A program made the position numbers and the translations under genes. A stretch of 64,000 bases of DNA from Rhyzopertha dominica. Taxonomy: Eukaryota > Arthropoda > Insecta > Coleoptera > Bostrichidae. Position 1 is the stretch's first letter, and every line of letters starts with the position of its first letter. The stretch spans positions 2,666,002-2,730,001 of the forward strand of contig QCXZ01000138.1 in the NCBI GenBank assembly GCA_025024175.1, given 5' to 3'. The notes beneath the pieces are model-generated. The model ran no database searches. It had not been told where the DNA came from and saw only the letters and a list, made by a program, of their open reading frames with translations. This document shows, piece by piece, positions 35,652-46,300 of this stretch.

Positions 35652-36735
35652 ATGGTTTATTCAACTGCCGAAAGGGTAGAAATAATTTTTATTTACGCTG
35701 CTGAGCATAGCTGTGCTCGTGCGTAAGCAAGGGTGTTTAACGAACGGCACCCCGATAAAAATGTTGACGCTAGGTACATTCTCGATCTCGTGCAGAAATT
35801 TCAAGACACTGGATCTGTAGTAAACAAAAAAAGGCCAGGGAATAGAGTCGTTGATGAAATGGCCCAACTTGAAGTACTTGGTCATTTTGCAATGGATCCA
35901 ACTAGCTCTTTGCGTAACATTTCTACAGCCACTGGACTTTCTTATTCATCTGTAAGGAAAGTTACAAAACTGCACAAATTCCATCCCTATAAGATGAAAA
36001 CTCTCCAGGAACTCGGCGAAGATGACTTCGATAGAAGACTGCAATTTTGCGAAATTATGACAGAAAAGATTATAGTAAATCCAAATCTAATAAAAAATAT
36101 CTGCTTCAGTGATGAATGCACATTTTTTTAACGGCTCTGTAAATAAACATAACGTCAGGTACTGGAGTGACGAAGATCCTTTTATTTTTCGAGAAGGTCA
36201 TACACAAGTTCCTCAGAAGCTGAACGTCTGGGCTGGAATACTTGGCAACGCAATTGTAGATCCAATTTTCATTGATGGGACGCTAAATGGAGGAATGTAT
36301 TTAGAATTACTTGATAACGTTATTGATCCTTTAATCACAGAGCAATTAGAAAACCAACGTGACCCTGAAGGAAATCCAATGTTGGATGAATACGAATTGT
36401 TTTACCAACATGATGGAGCCCCACCGCATTACGCCATTAATGTGCGAAATTGGTTAAATCATAGATTTCCTCTTCACTGGATTGGTAGGCGTGGAACAAT
36501 TGGATGCCCCCCACGATCACCCGATTAGACTGCTTTAGATTTCTTTCTACGGGGTCATTTAAAATCTGTGGTTTACAAAACACAACCTACTAGCCTGGAC
36601 GATCTGCGAGAAAGAATTATTAACGAGTGCAGGAGAATTCCACCTGAAACTTTCCGAAAAGTGCAGCAGGAGTTCGAGAACCGTCTGTATTATTGTATGG
36701 AAAGAGGTGGTGCACATTTTGAGAATCAATTGTAA
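35652..36735 (+). pseudogene. DD41D-type mariner-superfamily transposase, broken
   Basis: ATG at 35652 starts MVYSTAERVEIIFIYAAEHS; TAA at 35724-35726 interrupts. The frame continues with a helix-turn-helix region ([40 protein letters not shown]), the first catalytic Asp in CFSDECTFF, then a shift in a T-run near 36125. In the new frame: LNVWAGILGNAIVDPIFIDG, YQHDGAPPHYAINVRNWLNH (second Asp) and CPPRSPD-stop-TALDFFLRG. The stop is TAG at 36526-36528. Counting from the second Asp to the Asp of ALD gives 41 residues between them, the DD41D spacing of the rosa/Visitor group. The C-terminus runs to TAA at 36733-36735. All three Asp codons survive, but one shift and two stops disable it. A cut-and-paste nuclear transposase. 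Confidence 0.82.
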
Positions 36736-37045
36736 GGTTTGAATTTCTATGGTTTTGTTCACACTGTTTTTGGAGTTACAAATAAATAATTTTTATTTTT
36801 CGTGGACATGGACTTTCTAAAAAATTACATGATAAATACTTTAATGCTAATAATAATGTTAAAAGAAAATTTTCAGTATTCTGGGAGTTTTTTCTAAGTG
36901 TCATATTTTTTACAAGTTGTTTGTTTAAATTTTGGGTTCTCGTAAGGACAAATTTTATTTCCGCTCTAAAATAAAATACATTTTGTTGAAAAGAGTCCAA
37001 AATATTCAATTTAATAAGCAACCTGTTTCGTAGGCACTATTAATC

Positions 37046-37319
37046 TATTACCCCGTCAATAAGTTAAACGTTGTAAAACTAATTACATGGCCAGACTCTT
37101 TGTGAAATAAGCTTTCAAATGATGTATCACAAGATGGATAGTTCCATTTATAATTTTTAAAGGGGTGTCTACCCTGCTCAGAGAGTAAGCGCTATCCATT
37201 AAAAACTTATCTCAAAAGTTGTCCCCCTGCAAACAAAAGTTTACCTGTTTTTGCAAATTTCTAAATTTTTGCTATATTTAAAGTTATTTAAGGTGTGAAG
37301 TTTTCAAAAAATCACCCTG
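37046..37319 (-). repeat. Right terminal inverted repeat of the mariner-like element
   Basis: Reverse complement of 35026-35297 with scattered differences. The outermost CAGGGTG is followed on the outside by TATAAATAAAG, giving the TA target dinucleotide. Confidence 0.85.
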
Positions 37320-40300
37320 TATAAATAAAGAAATACACACATTAATGAAGAAAAAATATTGTATGATATTTGTGTGAAAATGATCTTAGAAGGCACTTGT
37401 ATGGATTGCAGAGCGACCGAAGCGCGTGGCTTAAATTTGCATTTTTCCACTTATCAGCACGTTTAGTTTAAGTTAAATTTACTTATGTTGCAACTCATAT
37501 AATGGAAATTAAAAATAGCCTTAAAAGGAGGCAGCTAAATGTAATCAAGTGATTTGCCATGATTTGACCACGCATACCTCAAATGAATAATGCGGGTTTG
37601 CAAGTTTCCCAGTTTCATTTTCGTGCACCAATTAAAGGCATCTGAAGTTTGAGAACTGTCGCGGTGAATGTCACTTCCCGGGGGCTTTCGTCGGTGCTTA
37701 GTAATTGCAAACTCGACAGTGCTGAGATGGCTTCTTCAGCGGCACTCAACGGAGGGGATTTCAAACGCTTTTGTCTGGGCATGTCCCCCTTCATTTGCCT
37801 GCGAGGATAAGAATGCGGAGAAATTTTAAGCATCCCCTCCCTATTTTGACCTATTCTGAACGACGTACACGTGTCCTGTGTCTTCACACCGGCATNATTA
37901 AAAAAAAATTGATGTCTATCAGTATTATTTCTTGATTGACAATTTTATTTCTTCATCAGTATCGGACGGCTCACTTGGAGTTGCGTTGCCACGGTTGGTC
38001 TCCAATGTTCTTAGCATCCACTAGTTTTTAGTTTCTAACTATCTTTCTTGTAGCTGACATTCCGAGATTCCCCAAACTAATCTATCCGGAAGTAAAAATT
38101 TTCTTCATAATAAAAATTACACTGTTTTGCTAATAACTTCGGTTTTTGTTGTATAAACGAGTCATAACTTTCATTTGGATGCTAACCTCTCTAAAAGGGT
38201 TTGAATCTTTTGCACATTTTATTACACCTCTATCTGGAATGTCCTTTAATGTTTCTTATTATGTCGTTCTCTCTTTGTTCATTTGATAACTTGAGAGTGT
38301 GGCAAGATATTAATAGCTTGATCTCCTGCCATGTTCTAAAGAATTAAGATTTTTTGCAATGGGCACCTAAAAAACTGCTGTTTCTGGGTAAATGTTAAAA
38401 GCTTGGTAAAATTCCTTGCTATTATTACTGATGTTTTGATCAAAAAACAGTTTTCCGCAGACTTAAATCCAAACATCAATTAAGGTTTTAATAATTTTTT
38501 TACTTTTCACTTTTTGTCGACAATTTTGCACTAGTACATGCCTTTTTAGGGTAGTTTTCAATCTCTTACTGTCATTTATTACTGTTACATTTTATTTCTG
38601 AACCGCTTTCACTGTTTTACACGGGACACAATGTCTTATATCTGGGGTATTTTAAAGCCATTATTAAAACAAGCTTGCTTATTACCTCAACACAGTATGA
38701 TTACGATAACACTTTTCAATTTAATGGATGTATTTCCCAAAACGTTCACTTCCAGGAAGGTTTCCGGGTAATGCAGCATTTCTCAAAAGCTTATTATATC
38801 TATTTCGGAACTTGGGATTATACTCGGCCCTCAAAGACTAAAAAAATTCATAACTCGAGAATGACGCGTAGTAACAGTATCGTATGTGGCTTTCCGCGCT
38901 TCAGTTCCATTTCCATCTGGCAACAATAAATACATTATCATCAGTAGTATTGAAAAACTTAGAAAAACTAATGCGGGAATAATCAACAAAAACTTACATT
39001 ATCGCCGCCTTCATCCGTGGGTCATAACAATGCGGTCACTCCGGTGGACAGACAAGGCGGTTTCACATACGCGCGGGATATGCTAAAACAAAACATAAGT
39101 TACTCATCCGTTAAACTCAAACAGATACAGTTAAGACTCACAGAGGGGTTTTCACCCCAGGGCCTCATCCTTGTCCTGTCTATGGCTTTATCCCTGAGAT
39201 TACATCATTAGTCAATGGTGGTTATGAATACCTTGTTAGTTTTCTCTCTTCACCAACTAGCTAGTGTCAACCTGAAATAGTAGAGGCTTCCCCGAACGCT
39301 CATCCTAAGGCCTATAGGGTCGCATTCCAATAGCCCGGATTGGGGGCACCTAATAAGGCTACCCTCTCCACCAGAACTATGTCATTCGAGTAGCCCGCAT
39401 TACCCCCCGGAATGCAAGTCACCCACTCGAAGGAACCACGGCTGTTAACCGGGCACTCTGCGCTAGGGGTTTCAAACTGCCTGAGGCACATCATGGCCAA
39501 AGACCTCGCTCTCACTGCCTGAGGCACATCATGGCAAAGACCTCGCTCTCGCAGAGCCAAAATCAAGAACATTTCTCTCTGTCAAAAATGACACATCAAT
39601 ACTCATTGCCTACTTTTGCATCTCCTTGCGACGCTGATATTTCTCGCCAAAACAATTAATCGCACGCATACGCATTCGCTTCGATATTAGTATTTATCTT
39701 ATTAACAGCGATTCTAAACATAGCAAGAAATTAATAAACGTACAAAAACACCTTTTATTTTAATAATAACGCAGATACAAAAATTGACATTTAACAGTAT
39801 CTCTACTCTCTACAATAAGATCAAAAGTGTTCTAAAATAGGGTATCTTGAGGTGTTGTTCCCATTTCCTGTGGCATCGACGCTTTCTTTTTGTCGAAAAG
39901 CTGCATGCACCAACCATGGAAAGAAAAAATCTTATAGACCTGCGTTAAAGTATTTTGAGAGAGCTGTCGGGAATATTTTTTAGCATAAAAGAAACCACCA
40001 CCTTTACTTCCACGGTGTAGCGACAACAACCTTAAGGAAGACAGATAAGCTACTTACTTACCATACTTTAAATTTATTAATAGAACTCAACGCCTTTTGT
40101 CGACATTTTAATTTTTGATAATTTATACCTACATTGCTATGACATCTAATTCTTATTTTTATATCTTTTTTTATTATTAGTTTATCTCTCAAATCCAGTA
40201 CTGATTTTAAGTGCCGATATAATTAGTCTTTGAAATACCCATATTGCTAAAGAAATTACATATTTCACACTTGCTCAAGCATTTAGTTAATAATTAAATA

Positions 40301-41039
40301 ATTTTATTGGTACTAATGCTTGTTTCTTTTTGATTTATCTTGCTACTTATGTGTTTTGCTACTTTGGAGACTTAAGTTACGCTTTAACAAATTAACTGGC
40401 ACCTTCACCAAATTTTATTCTATTTCTAAATTATGTGAACCCACGCCATATTGCAAATTAACAAATGAGCTGCCGTACGCATTAAGTAAAAGTAGGTATA
40501 TCTACGTTATAACCATCTCTGGGATCTTAGAGGTTGAATTCTCCATAAAGCTTAACAAATTCTCTAGAATGACGCATACTAACACTTTCATACTCAAGGA
40601 GTGTCTCCCCGAATTATCTCTAAAACAATCGTGTTTCGAGAACGTTGTTTAATAACATTTTTATATCCGAAGAGCAAAAAGCAGATGAGGAAACGTATAG
40701 AAATTTGCCTGGAGTAAAACCTCACCTAAAACCTAAAAATAAGACTATTATCTGATTCACTATTTCGAGTCATAGTGGCAGAGGAAACTGGGAACCATTG
40801 AATAAAAAATTAATATATCGTGAACGAAGCATAGTAACACAAACTACTATTTTAATATGCAATGGCGCCTTCTAAATTAAGTATAAAGTCATCCTCGAAA
40901 ACAGCATTACTTCTGTTATAGAGAAGGGTTAAATTTGACTCTAAAGCTTTTTAGTGTGCCTTTTAAGTAGAATCTAAAGCAATACATCAAATACGCATTT
41001 TATTTGTAGATATACATTTGATTACACTTTAAGAGCGAT
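37320..41039. other. Unassigned intergenic DNA
   Basis: No gene recognised. 37600-37880 is GC-richer and looks unique, a possible regulatory element. 39250-39570 is also GC-richer and contains a short tandem duplication. Stretches near 38840-38890 and 40550-40590 share the words GAATGACGC and TAGTAAC/TACTAAC and may be scraps of one repeat. Confidence 0.4.
39476..39550. repeat. 38-bp unit, two tandem copies
   Basis: ACTGCCTGAGGCACATCATG followed by GCCAAAGACCTCGCTCTC occurs at 39476-39513 and again at 39514-39550 with one base missing. It lies in a GC-richer stretch of unknown origin. Confidence 0.9.
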
Positions 41040-41800
41040 TATAAACCTCAAGTTCCCAAATAGAGGTAATTCACTTTTAATGCATGACCTTACATGGAAA
41101 TGAAAATACTCTTTGAATGCGAAAGTGTCACTATCCCCTTTTTTATATAAAACACCTTGCATAACTATTATTGGATATCCAAACCCAGCCCCTTAAGCTG
41201 TTTTCAACCGATCCAGCTAAGGCTATATCTTTTAGTCTTCAAATAACAAGATCATTCTATCAAAAATTTAATCGCTCTTAGGAGATATATCGACACGTTT
41301 GCCAAGAAATTATTTGAAATGCCATTACGCTAAAGGTTTTTATACAGGGTTTTTGATGTAAATATGAAAACCGCAGATTCCATCTTTTCAATGCAACACC
41401 CTGCATATTATTTGATATTCAAATTCAACATTTTAAACCCTTTTCAATCACTGTTACATAAAGCTATCACTTTTAAAGATATGAGATATGTACTAAAGAA
41501 AAACGACATACAAGATTATTCTGGCTGTTATAAAAAGTTTATTAGTACAAATATCGATACTGCGCTTGTGGGAAATTATTTGAAATGGCAAGGGCTTTGC
41601 TTTTGTGCAAAAGATTTCTATATAAGGTGTTGGATGTAAATTTGGCTATGGCAAGTTGAATTTTGTTGACATTCGAATTCTTTAAACGCTTTTCAGCCGT
41701 GGTAGAAGGAATATACCTTTTAGTTTTCGAGATAACAGTAGTTTGGATACTTCTGAAATATACTGCGTTAACAAAAAATGCCAAATAATATAAAGGGCTT
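41040..41800. repeat. Degenerate tandem repeat, period about 270 bp, nearly three copies
   Basis: Blocks recur at a fixed distance: GAAATTATTTGAAATGNCA near 41305 and 41573; TGATGTAAATATGAAAAC / TGGATGTAAATTTGGC near 41355 and 41628; CAACACCCTGCATATTATT-like near 41150 and 41393; and TTAAACNCTTTTCA near 41430 and 41680. The copies are perhaps 60-70% alike. Open frames in this stretch are by-products. The origin is unknown; it may be a decayed satellite or part of a transposon end. Confidence 0.65.
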
Positions 41801-44429
41801 TTAAAATGCACCTGTTTGTTAGGAAATATCTGCCTGAATTGTTCATATTATTACTTGGTAATTGACTTTGTTGTGTAAAAATTGCTGCTTAGGATTGAAA
41901 TGCATGTTTTCAAAAAGATATCACAGTATTCAAGATTCAACCTATTTGTAGTAAATATCAAAATTTATACGTGGAAATGTGAAATGTGTAGTTAATAAAA
42001 AATCCATATATTAAAATAGGTGAAAAGATAGGTGTAAAGCTTTATTAGGTTGACAGGTTGTTTCCACCATGTCTCTCCTTGTTTGGTAATATTTTTGTTT
42101 GGGGTAAAATGGCGAAACAGCTTTTCTCGGCTGAACTTACAAATACATATGCGTCCAAAAAACATTCATGCATGGTTTCGCATAGTATTTAGAAACTGTC
42201 AAGACAGATGTGATGCAATATCATTGCATCACATGTTGAAGTAATTGCTGACAACCAAGCTTCACGTATATCTCAAGATTTCAATACTGCGCTGTTATCG
42301 CTTGCTGAATTATGGGGTTATTTTCACAGGCAAAGTTATCTGCAGCGCGGGTGGCGCTGAAGGGTACGAAACCCAATTCTAAGTAGATATATCGATTTCC
42401 ACTGATGCCACATGTTATATGTCAGACACCTAGCGGTATAACGAGGGTCTCTACGTGTTTTTATGGAAGCAACTCCATTATACCGCGGTAAGCTTGCGGA
42501 ATTTTAAAATTTTCAATGATGTTTTCATTGTGTAGATCATAAAAGACAAGAAACTTCGCTAGAATGATACTCAACAAGTTTTTTTTGATGAGAGAAAATT
42601 GAGCTACAATTTAATTAAAAATGGAGCTTTCGTTCAGTAAAAATGGGTATACTAGTTATTTTTAATGAAGGCGTGGTTTAGAGTTTGGTTGACCTTAACG
42701 TTAAGGAAGACGCACAGTGTTTTTTCGTCTAAGTAAATTCTTATCATCTATTCCCATATTTAAACAGGTTCATAAATATAATTTCGTGTGTACACCGGCA
42801 AGTTAATTTTGCTTGAGGGCTTGACCGATAAACAAATTGCTACTTTCTGGGCTCAACCCTCTACATGTTTTGACTAACGAGATAAATAAAAAAATTAAAT
42901 GGTCCTTATTTTTTCAAATCCTTTTATCTCGTTTATTTCCAACTTACCGGTAGAAAAGTAAATAAATATAGTAGATAAATTTACTCTTAATAAAATAGTG
43001 CATCACAGTTTCTAAGTAATGTTGCAAATGTAAGATATGACACAAAGTCCTGATTTTTCTTCATATAGTCGCTTATCCAGCTATGTAAAGTTAACAGTTA
43101 TGGACATCTTTCTGCTTCCTTTTGTTTTCATATGGTTAGCCAAGCAACACATAAGAGTTACAAATAAGCTTTAAAAACTAATAGCGCATTTATAGAAAAA
43201 ATGCAGTTAAAGAAAAAGGAAAAGCACGCATGGTTATTTGGAAAAGGCGTATGCGTTATTTAAACTATTTGTTTAGCAAGTAGAACTTGTTATAAATTGC
43301 TAAAATGTCACAGTTAAATAAAGCGTATTATATACCGCTTCATAAAAATTCAAATGCAAAGTGCTAGTGTCATATAAACAATGCAAAAAGTATTTATAAA
43401 CAATACATATTTACATGCCAAGATTTTTTGGATATCAAGTAGGTATTTGAGTAAGTCGTAGCTTGGTTAAAAATTTAATCGGCAATCACAGATATTTTAT
43501 TCTGAAGATTACCTGGTATTTCATATACTATTACAACACCTAAAAATTAGCCTTACAAAGTGACAGGTTATGACTAAATTTGCAGCAGGAAGGAAAAACG
43601 AATCAGCAAGGAGCTTAAAACTTGGGAAGTTTCGTATTTACTGTTGGGTACCTATTATGAAAATTTTAAACTGAATAATCTCATCAGCAACAAGTCAAAA
43701 AGCGGTCGATAGAGAAAAAGAAAAATAAATTAGAAAGCATTCATATACAAGCGCCCGAAATCTTGTCGAGTTGTCCAGAGACAAGCAAAAAAGAAGGACA
43801 CCGCATGTCATAAGCTAGAGAGATACCAAATGGCACATATCGGCAGTGGCGTACTAACATGTATCTATGGTCTGCATATAGTTAGTACAAATAAGGAAAA
43901 TGGACCGATGCCACTGAAAGCGTGCTGTAAATTTAATACTAGTCCTACCTGTGGAAGTTGTTTTTTTCACTCGAATCTTTACCCATCCAGCTACACATAA
44001 AACCATGTTGCACCACTGTTTTTGTTTGAGAAAAACTTTTTAACATTGCAGAATAGCGGACAAATCCTGTAACGCGTACTTTAAATGGCCGTCGTTTGTT
44101 TTTTGGCATCACTTTCGTAATATACGCCAAACGGTTAGTTGCGTATGGCTATTTTTACTTATTTAATGGAAGATAATTGAACCCATGATAATGATTTTAA
44201 GAAAACAAAATTATTCAGGGTAATTAGAAAAATACATATACTAGCGCTGTCTACAAAAGTCTTGCGTTTCAAAAACGTACAGCAGCAAGCCCAGAAGGTT
44301 TCAGAGATCTGTAATTCTGTCATACTAGGCAAAAGTCCGGATGAAAATAAAGCAGTAATAATATAGGTATGGGAAATATTCCTATATTCTGAAATCTAAT
44401 TTAGCAGCCAAAGTGTTGAAAAATTTTAT
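41801..44429. other. Unassigned AT-rich intergenic DNA
   Basis: No gene recognised. The minus-strand frame at 44130-43945 has no known motif. Confidence 0.4.
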
Positions 44430-44650
44430 CTTCAAGAAAACTTTATTAAACAAGACAAGTACTAGGCGCTGACAAATAAGACTGTTGTATGCCACTCCAA
44501 AATAGCTACCTCTGTAACTCTGCTCAATCACCGGATCTCAACCCGATCGAGCATTTATGGAGATTATTAAAAATTGCGTACGTTATAACTCAAAAATTCC
44601 AAAATTAATTTTGACGCCAAGGGTTATTCGACAAAATATTAATTATAACA
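44430..44650 (+). pseudogene. Tc1-type transposase scrap (DDE C-terminal end)
   Basis: The plus strand at 44528-44572 encodes SPDLNPIEHLWRLLK. This is the signature around the catalytic Glu of Tc1-type (DD34E) transposases. Just upstream, a degraded stretch with LLYATPKIATS and KQDK fits the region around the second Asp (QDN-PKH in the family), with a stop and shifts. Nothing before about 44430 could be assigned, so only the last part of the enzyme is left. Confidence 0.7.
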
Positions 44651-45500
44651 GCTTTTTATGATAAATCTTTTTGTAAAAAAGGTTAGGCAGCTTTTGAAAT
44701 AACGCTTAGCGAGATACCACATATGCCCAGTGTTTGGATCACGTAACTTAAAAGGATATGGTATTTTCACGCAATAGCGCTAAAACTGCATACCATCTTA
44801 TATATCTTGTTGAAGAATAAAGCCTAAGATTATATTAAAAAAAAACAAAAAAAATCATATCCAAATACTTATGAGAGCATCTTATATCACACGCCATGAA
44901 AATATAAATATAAAATAAAAGAATTATTTCCATCACTACCAAAATCGTCCTCAGCCTTTTTTAAGACAATTCAACAGGATTTACTTGGAACGCCATGGCC
45001 CTTTCTCTAAACCAAGAAATCGGTCTAGATAAAGTTACGCAAACATTTTGGTTTATTTGGACATAAAGTCGTCACTTCAACTCGTGAAACATACTGGCAA
45101 GCCTGCGATTAGCCGAACGTCACAAGATGGGCGCTTTGAAACCTAGTTCTATTTAAAGGTTATGTTGTCGAATAAAGCGAAATTTACAGGATGCAGTATG
45201 TTTAATTGGCAAAATGAATACTTTTGCGTACAAGGAAGCACTCGCAACGTATAGCAAAGACCTCAAATTAAATTCGGGTTTAGTAATGTGGCAACTATCT
45301 GATTCACAGGTGGGTTTTAGTGATATGAGATAAGAATGTGTTTTTTCACAAAAAAAAATCAAGGATTTAAGGTTGAGCTCAAAAATGTTAAGGGAGTGCC
45401 CGAAAATGCAACATTTAAAATTTCATTCTGTATGTTAAAATCTACGTGAGCTGGGACAAATTTATTGGTGAAATCTTTTATCTCAGAAAAAGAGGCTTAT
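44651..45500. other. Unassigned AT-rich intergenic DNA
   Basis: No gene, RNA or transposon recognised. Confidence 0.4.
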
Positions 45501-45507
45501 GAAAATC

Positions 45508-45955
45508 TATTAGCATTAACAAGTACCCTGCAATCTCAACAGATGAGGTCCACCTTGTATATGATCTTAATGGACTATGAATTCTTAACCAATTCCTTTG
45601 GTAGAAAACAAAGGTTTTAAAGAATAAAAGAAAATTGTAGGTTTACATTATAAAACTCCCCATCCTTCTACAGGTTCTAGACTACTGGATTTAAAAGTTC
45701 TATCTCGAATTTTTTTTAAATAGATTACATTTCAGCATTTAGCATGTACCCTGCAATCTCAACAGATATAGTCCACCTTGTATATGATCTTAATGGACTA
45801 TGAATTCTTAACCAATTCCTTCGGTAGAAAACAAAGGTTTTAAAGAATAAAAGAAACTTGCAGGTTTACATTATAAAACTCCTCATCCTTCTACAGTTTC
45901 TAGGCTAATGGATTTAAAAGTTCTATCTCCATTTTTTTTTAATAGATTACATTGC
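45508..45955. repeat. 223-bp tandem duplication, two copies
   Basis: The copies start at about 45508 and 45731; the shared word GTACCCTGCAATCTCAACAG begins at 45523 and 45746. They are about 94% identical by eye (differences such as GATGAGGTCC/GATATAGTCC, TTTGG/TTCGG and GAAAATTGTAGG/GAAACTTGCAGG). No coding content; a fairly recent local duplication. Confidence 0.9.
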
Positions 45956-46300
45956 AGTATCCACCAATGTTTGGTTTGATTTTATGAAAATGTGAAGTTT
46001 TCCACATATTTACGTACTTTCATGAACTTATGTTTCTTTATTCGGTAATGTTAGGTATTACCCACAAAGGAAGTTGTTGGAGAAGTCTTGACAGTATATA
46101 AAAAACATCGATGGGGCGATTTAAAAGTAATCTCGACGTTTTTAATTTATATAATGCGCACCTTTGCATCTAACTACATAAAAGACTTGCATACTATTTT
46201 GTGTACCTACCTTGTGTGTGTCGTATAATATTTCGCTGGTCCCTAGGGCGCTTTCTGTAAGAATAATCAAGGACGGAGTTTGGGGTAAATAAAAACCAAA
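45956..46300. other. Unassigned DNA downstream of the Musashi-family gene
   Basis: No feature recognised; it lies between the tandem duplication and the transposon-poor zone downstream of the gene. Confidence 0.35.

Larger units (their letters stand above)
35026..37319 (+). mobile_element. Mariner-superfamily element with about 270-bp inverted repeats
   Basis: The ends CAGGGTGATTTTTTGAAAAC (35026) and its complement (ending 37319) begin long terminal inverted repeats: left about 35026-35297, right about 37046-37319, roughly 85% identical by eye. The right end is followed by TA, the expected Tc1/mariner target; the left is preceded by TATG, one base off. Inside is a single transposase pseudogene. 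The total of about 2.3 kb and the repeat length exceed the about 1.3 kb and about 30 bp of classical mariners. The element sits at the poly(A) tail of LINE 4. Confidence 0.85.

Noticed and set aside
39250..39570. GC-rich stretch considered as a transposon UTR or SINE
   Set aside because: No tRNA-like promoter boxes, no poly(A) tail and no target duplication were found; only the 38-bp tandem duplication is supported.
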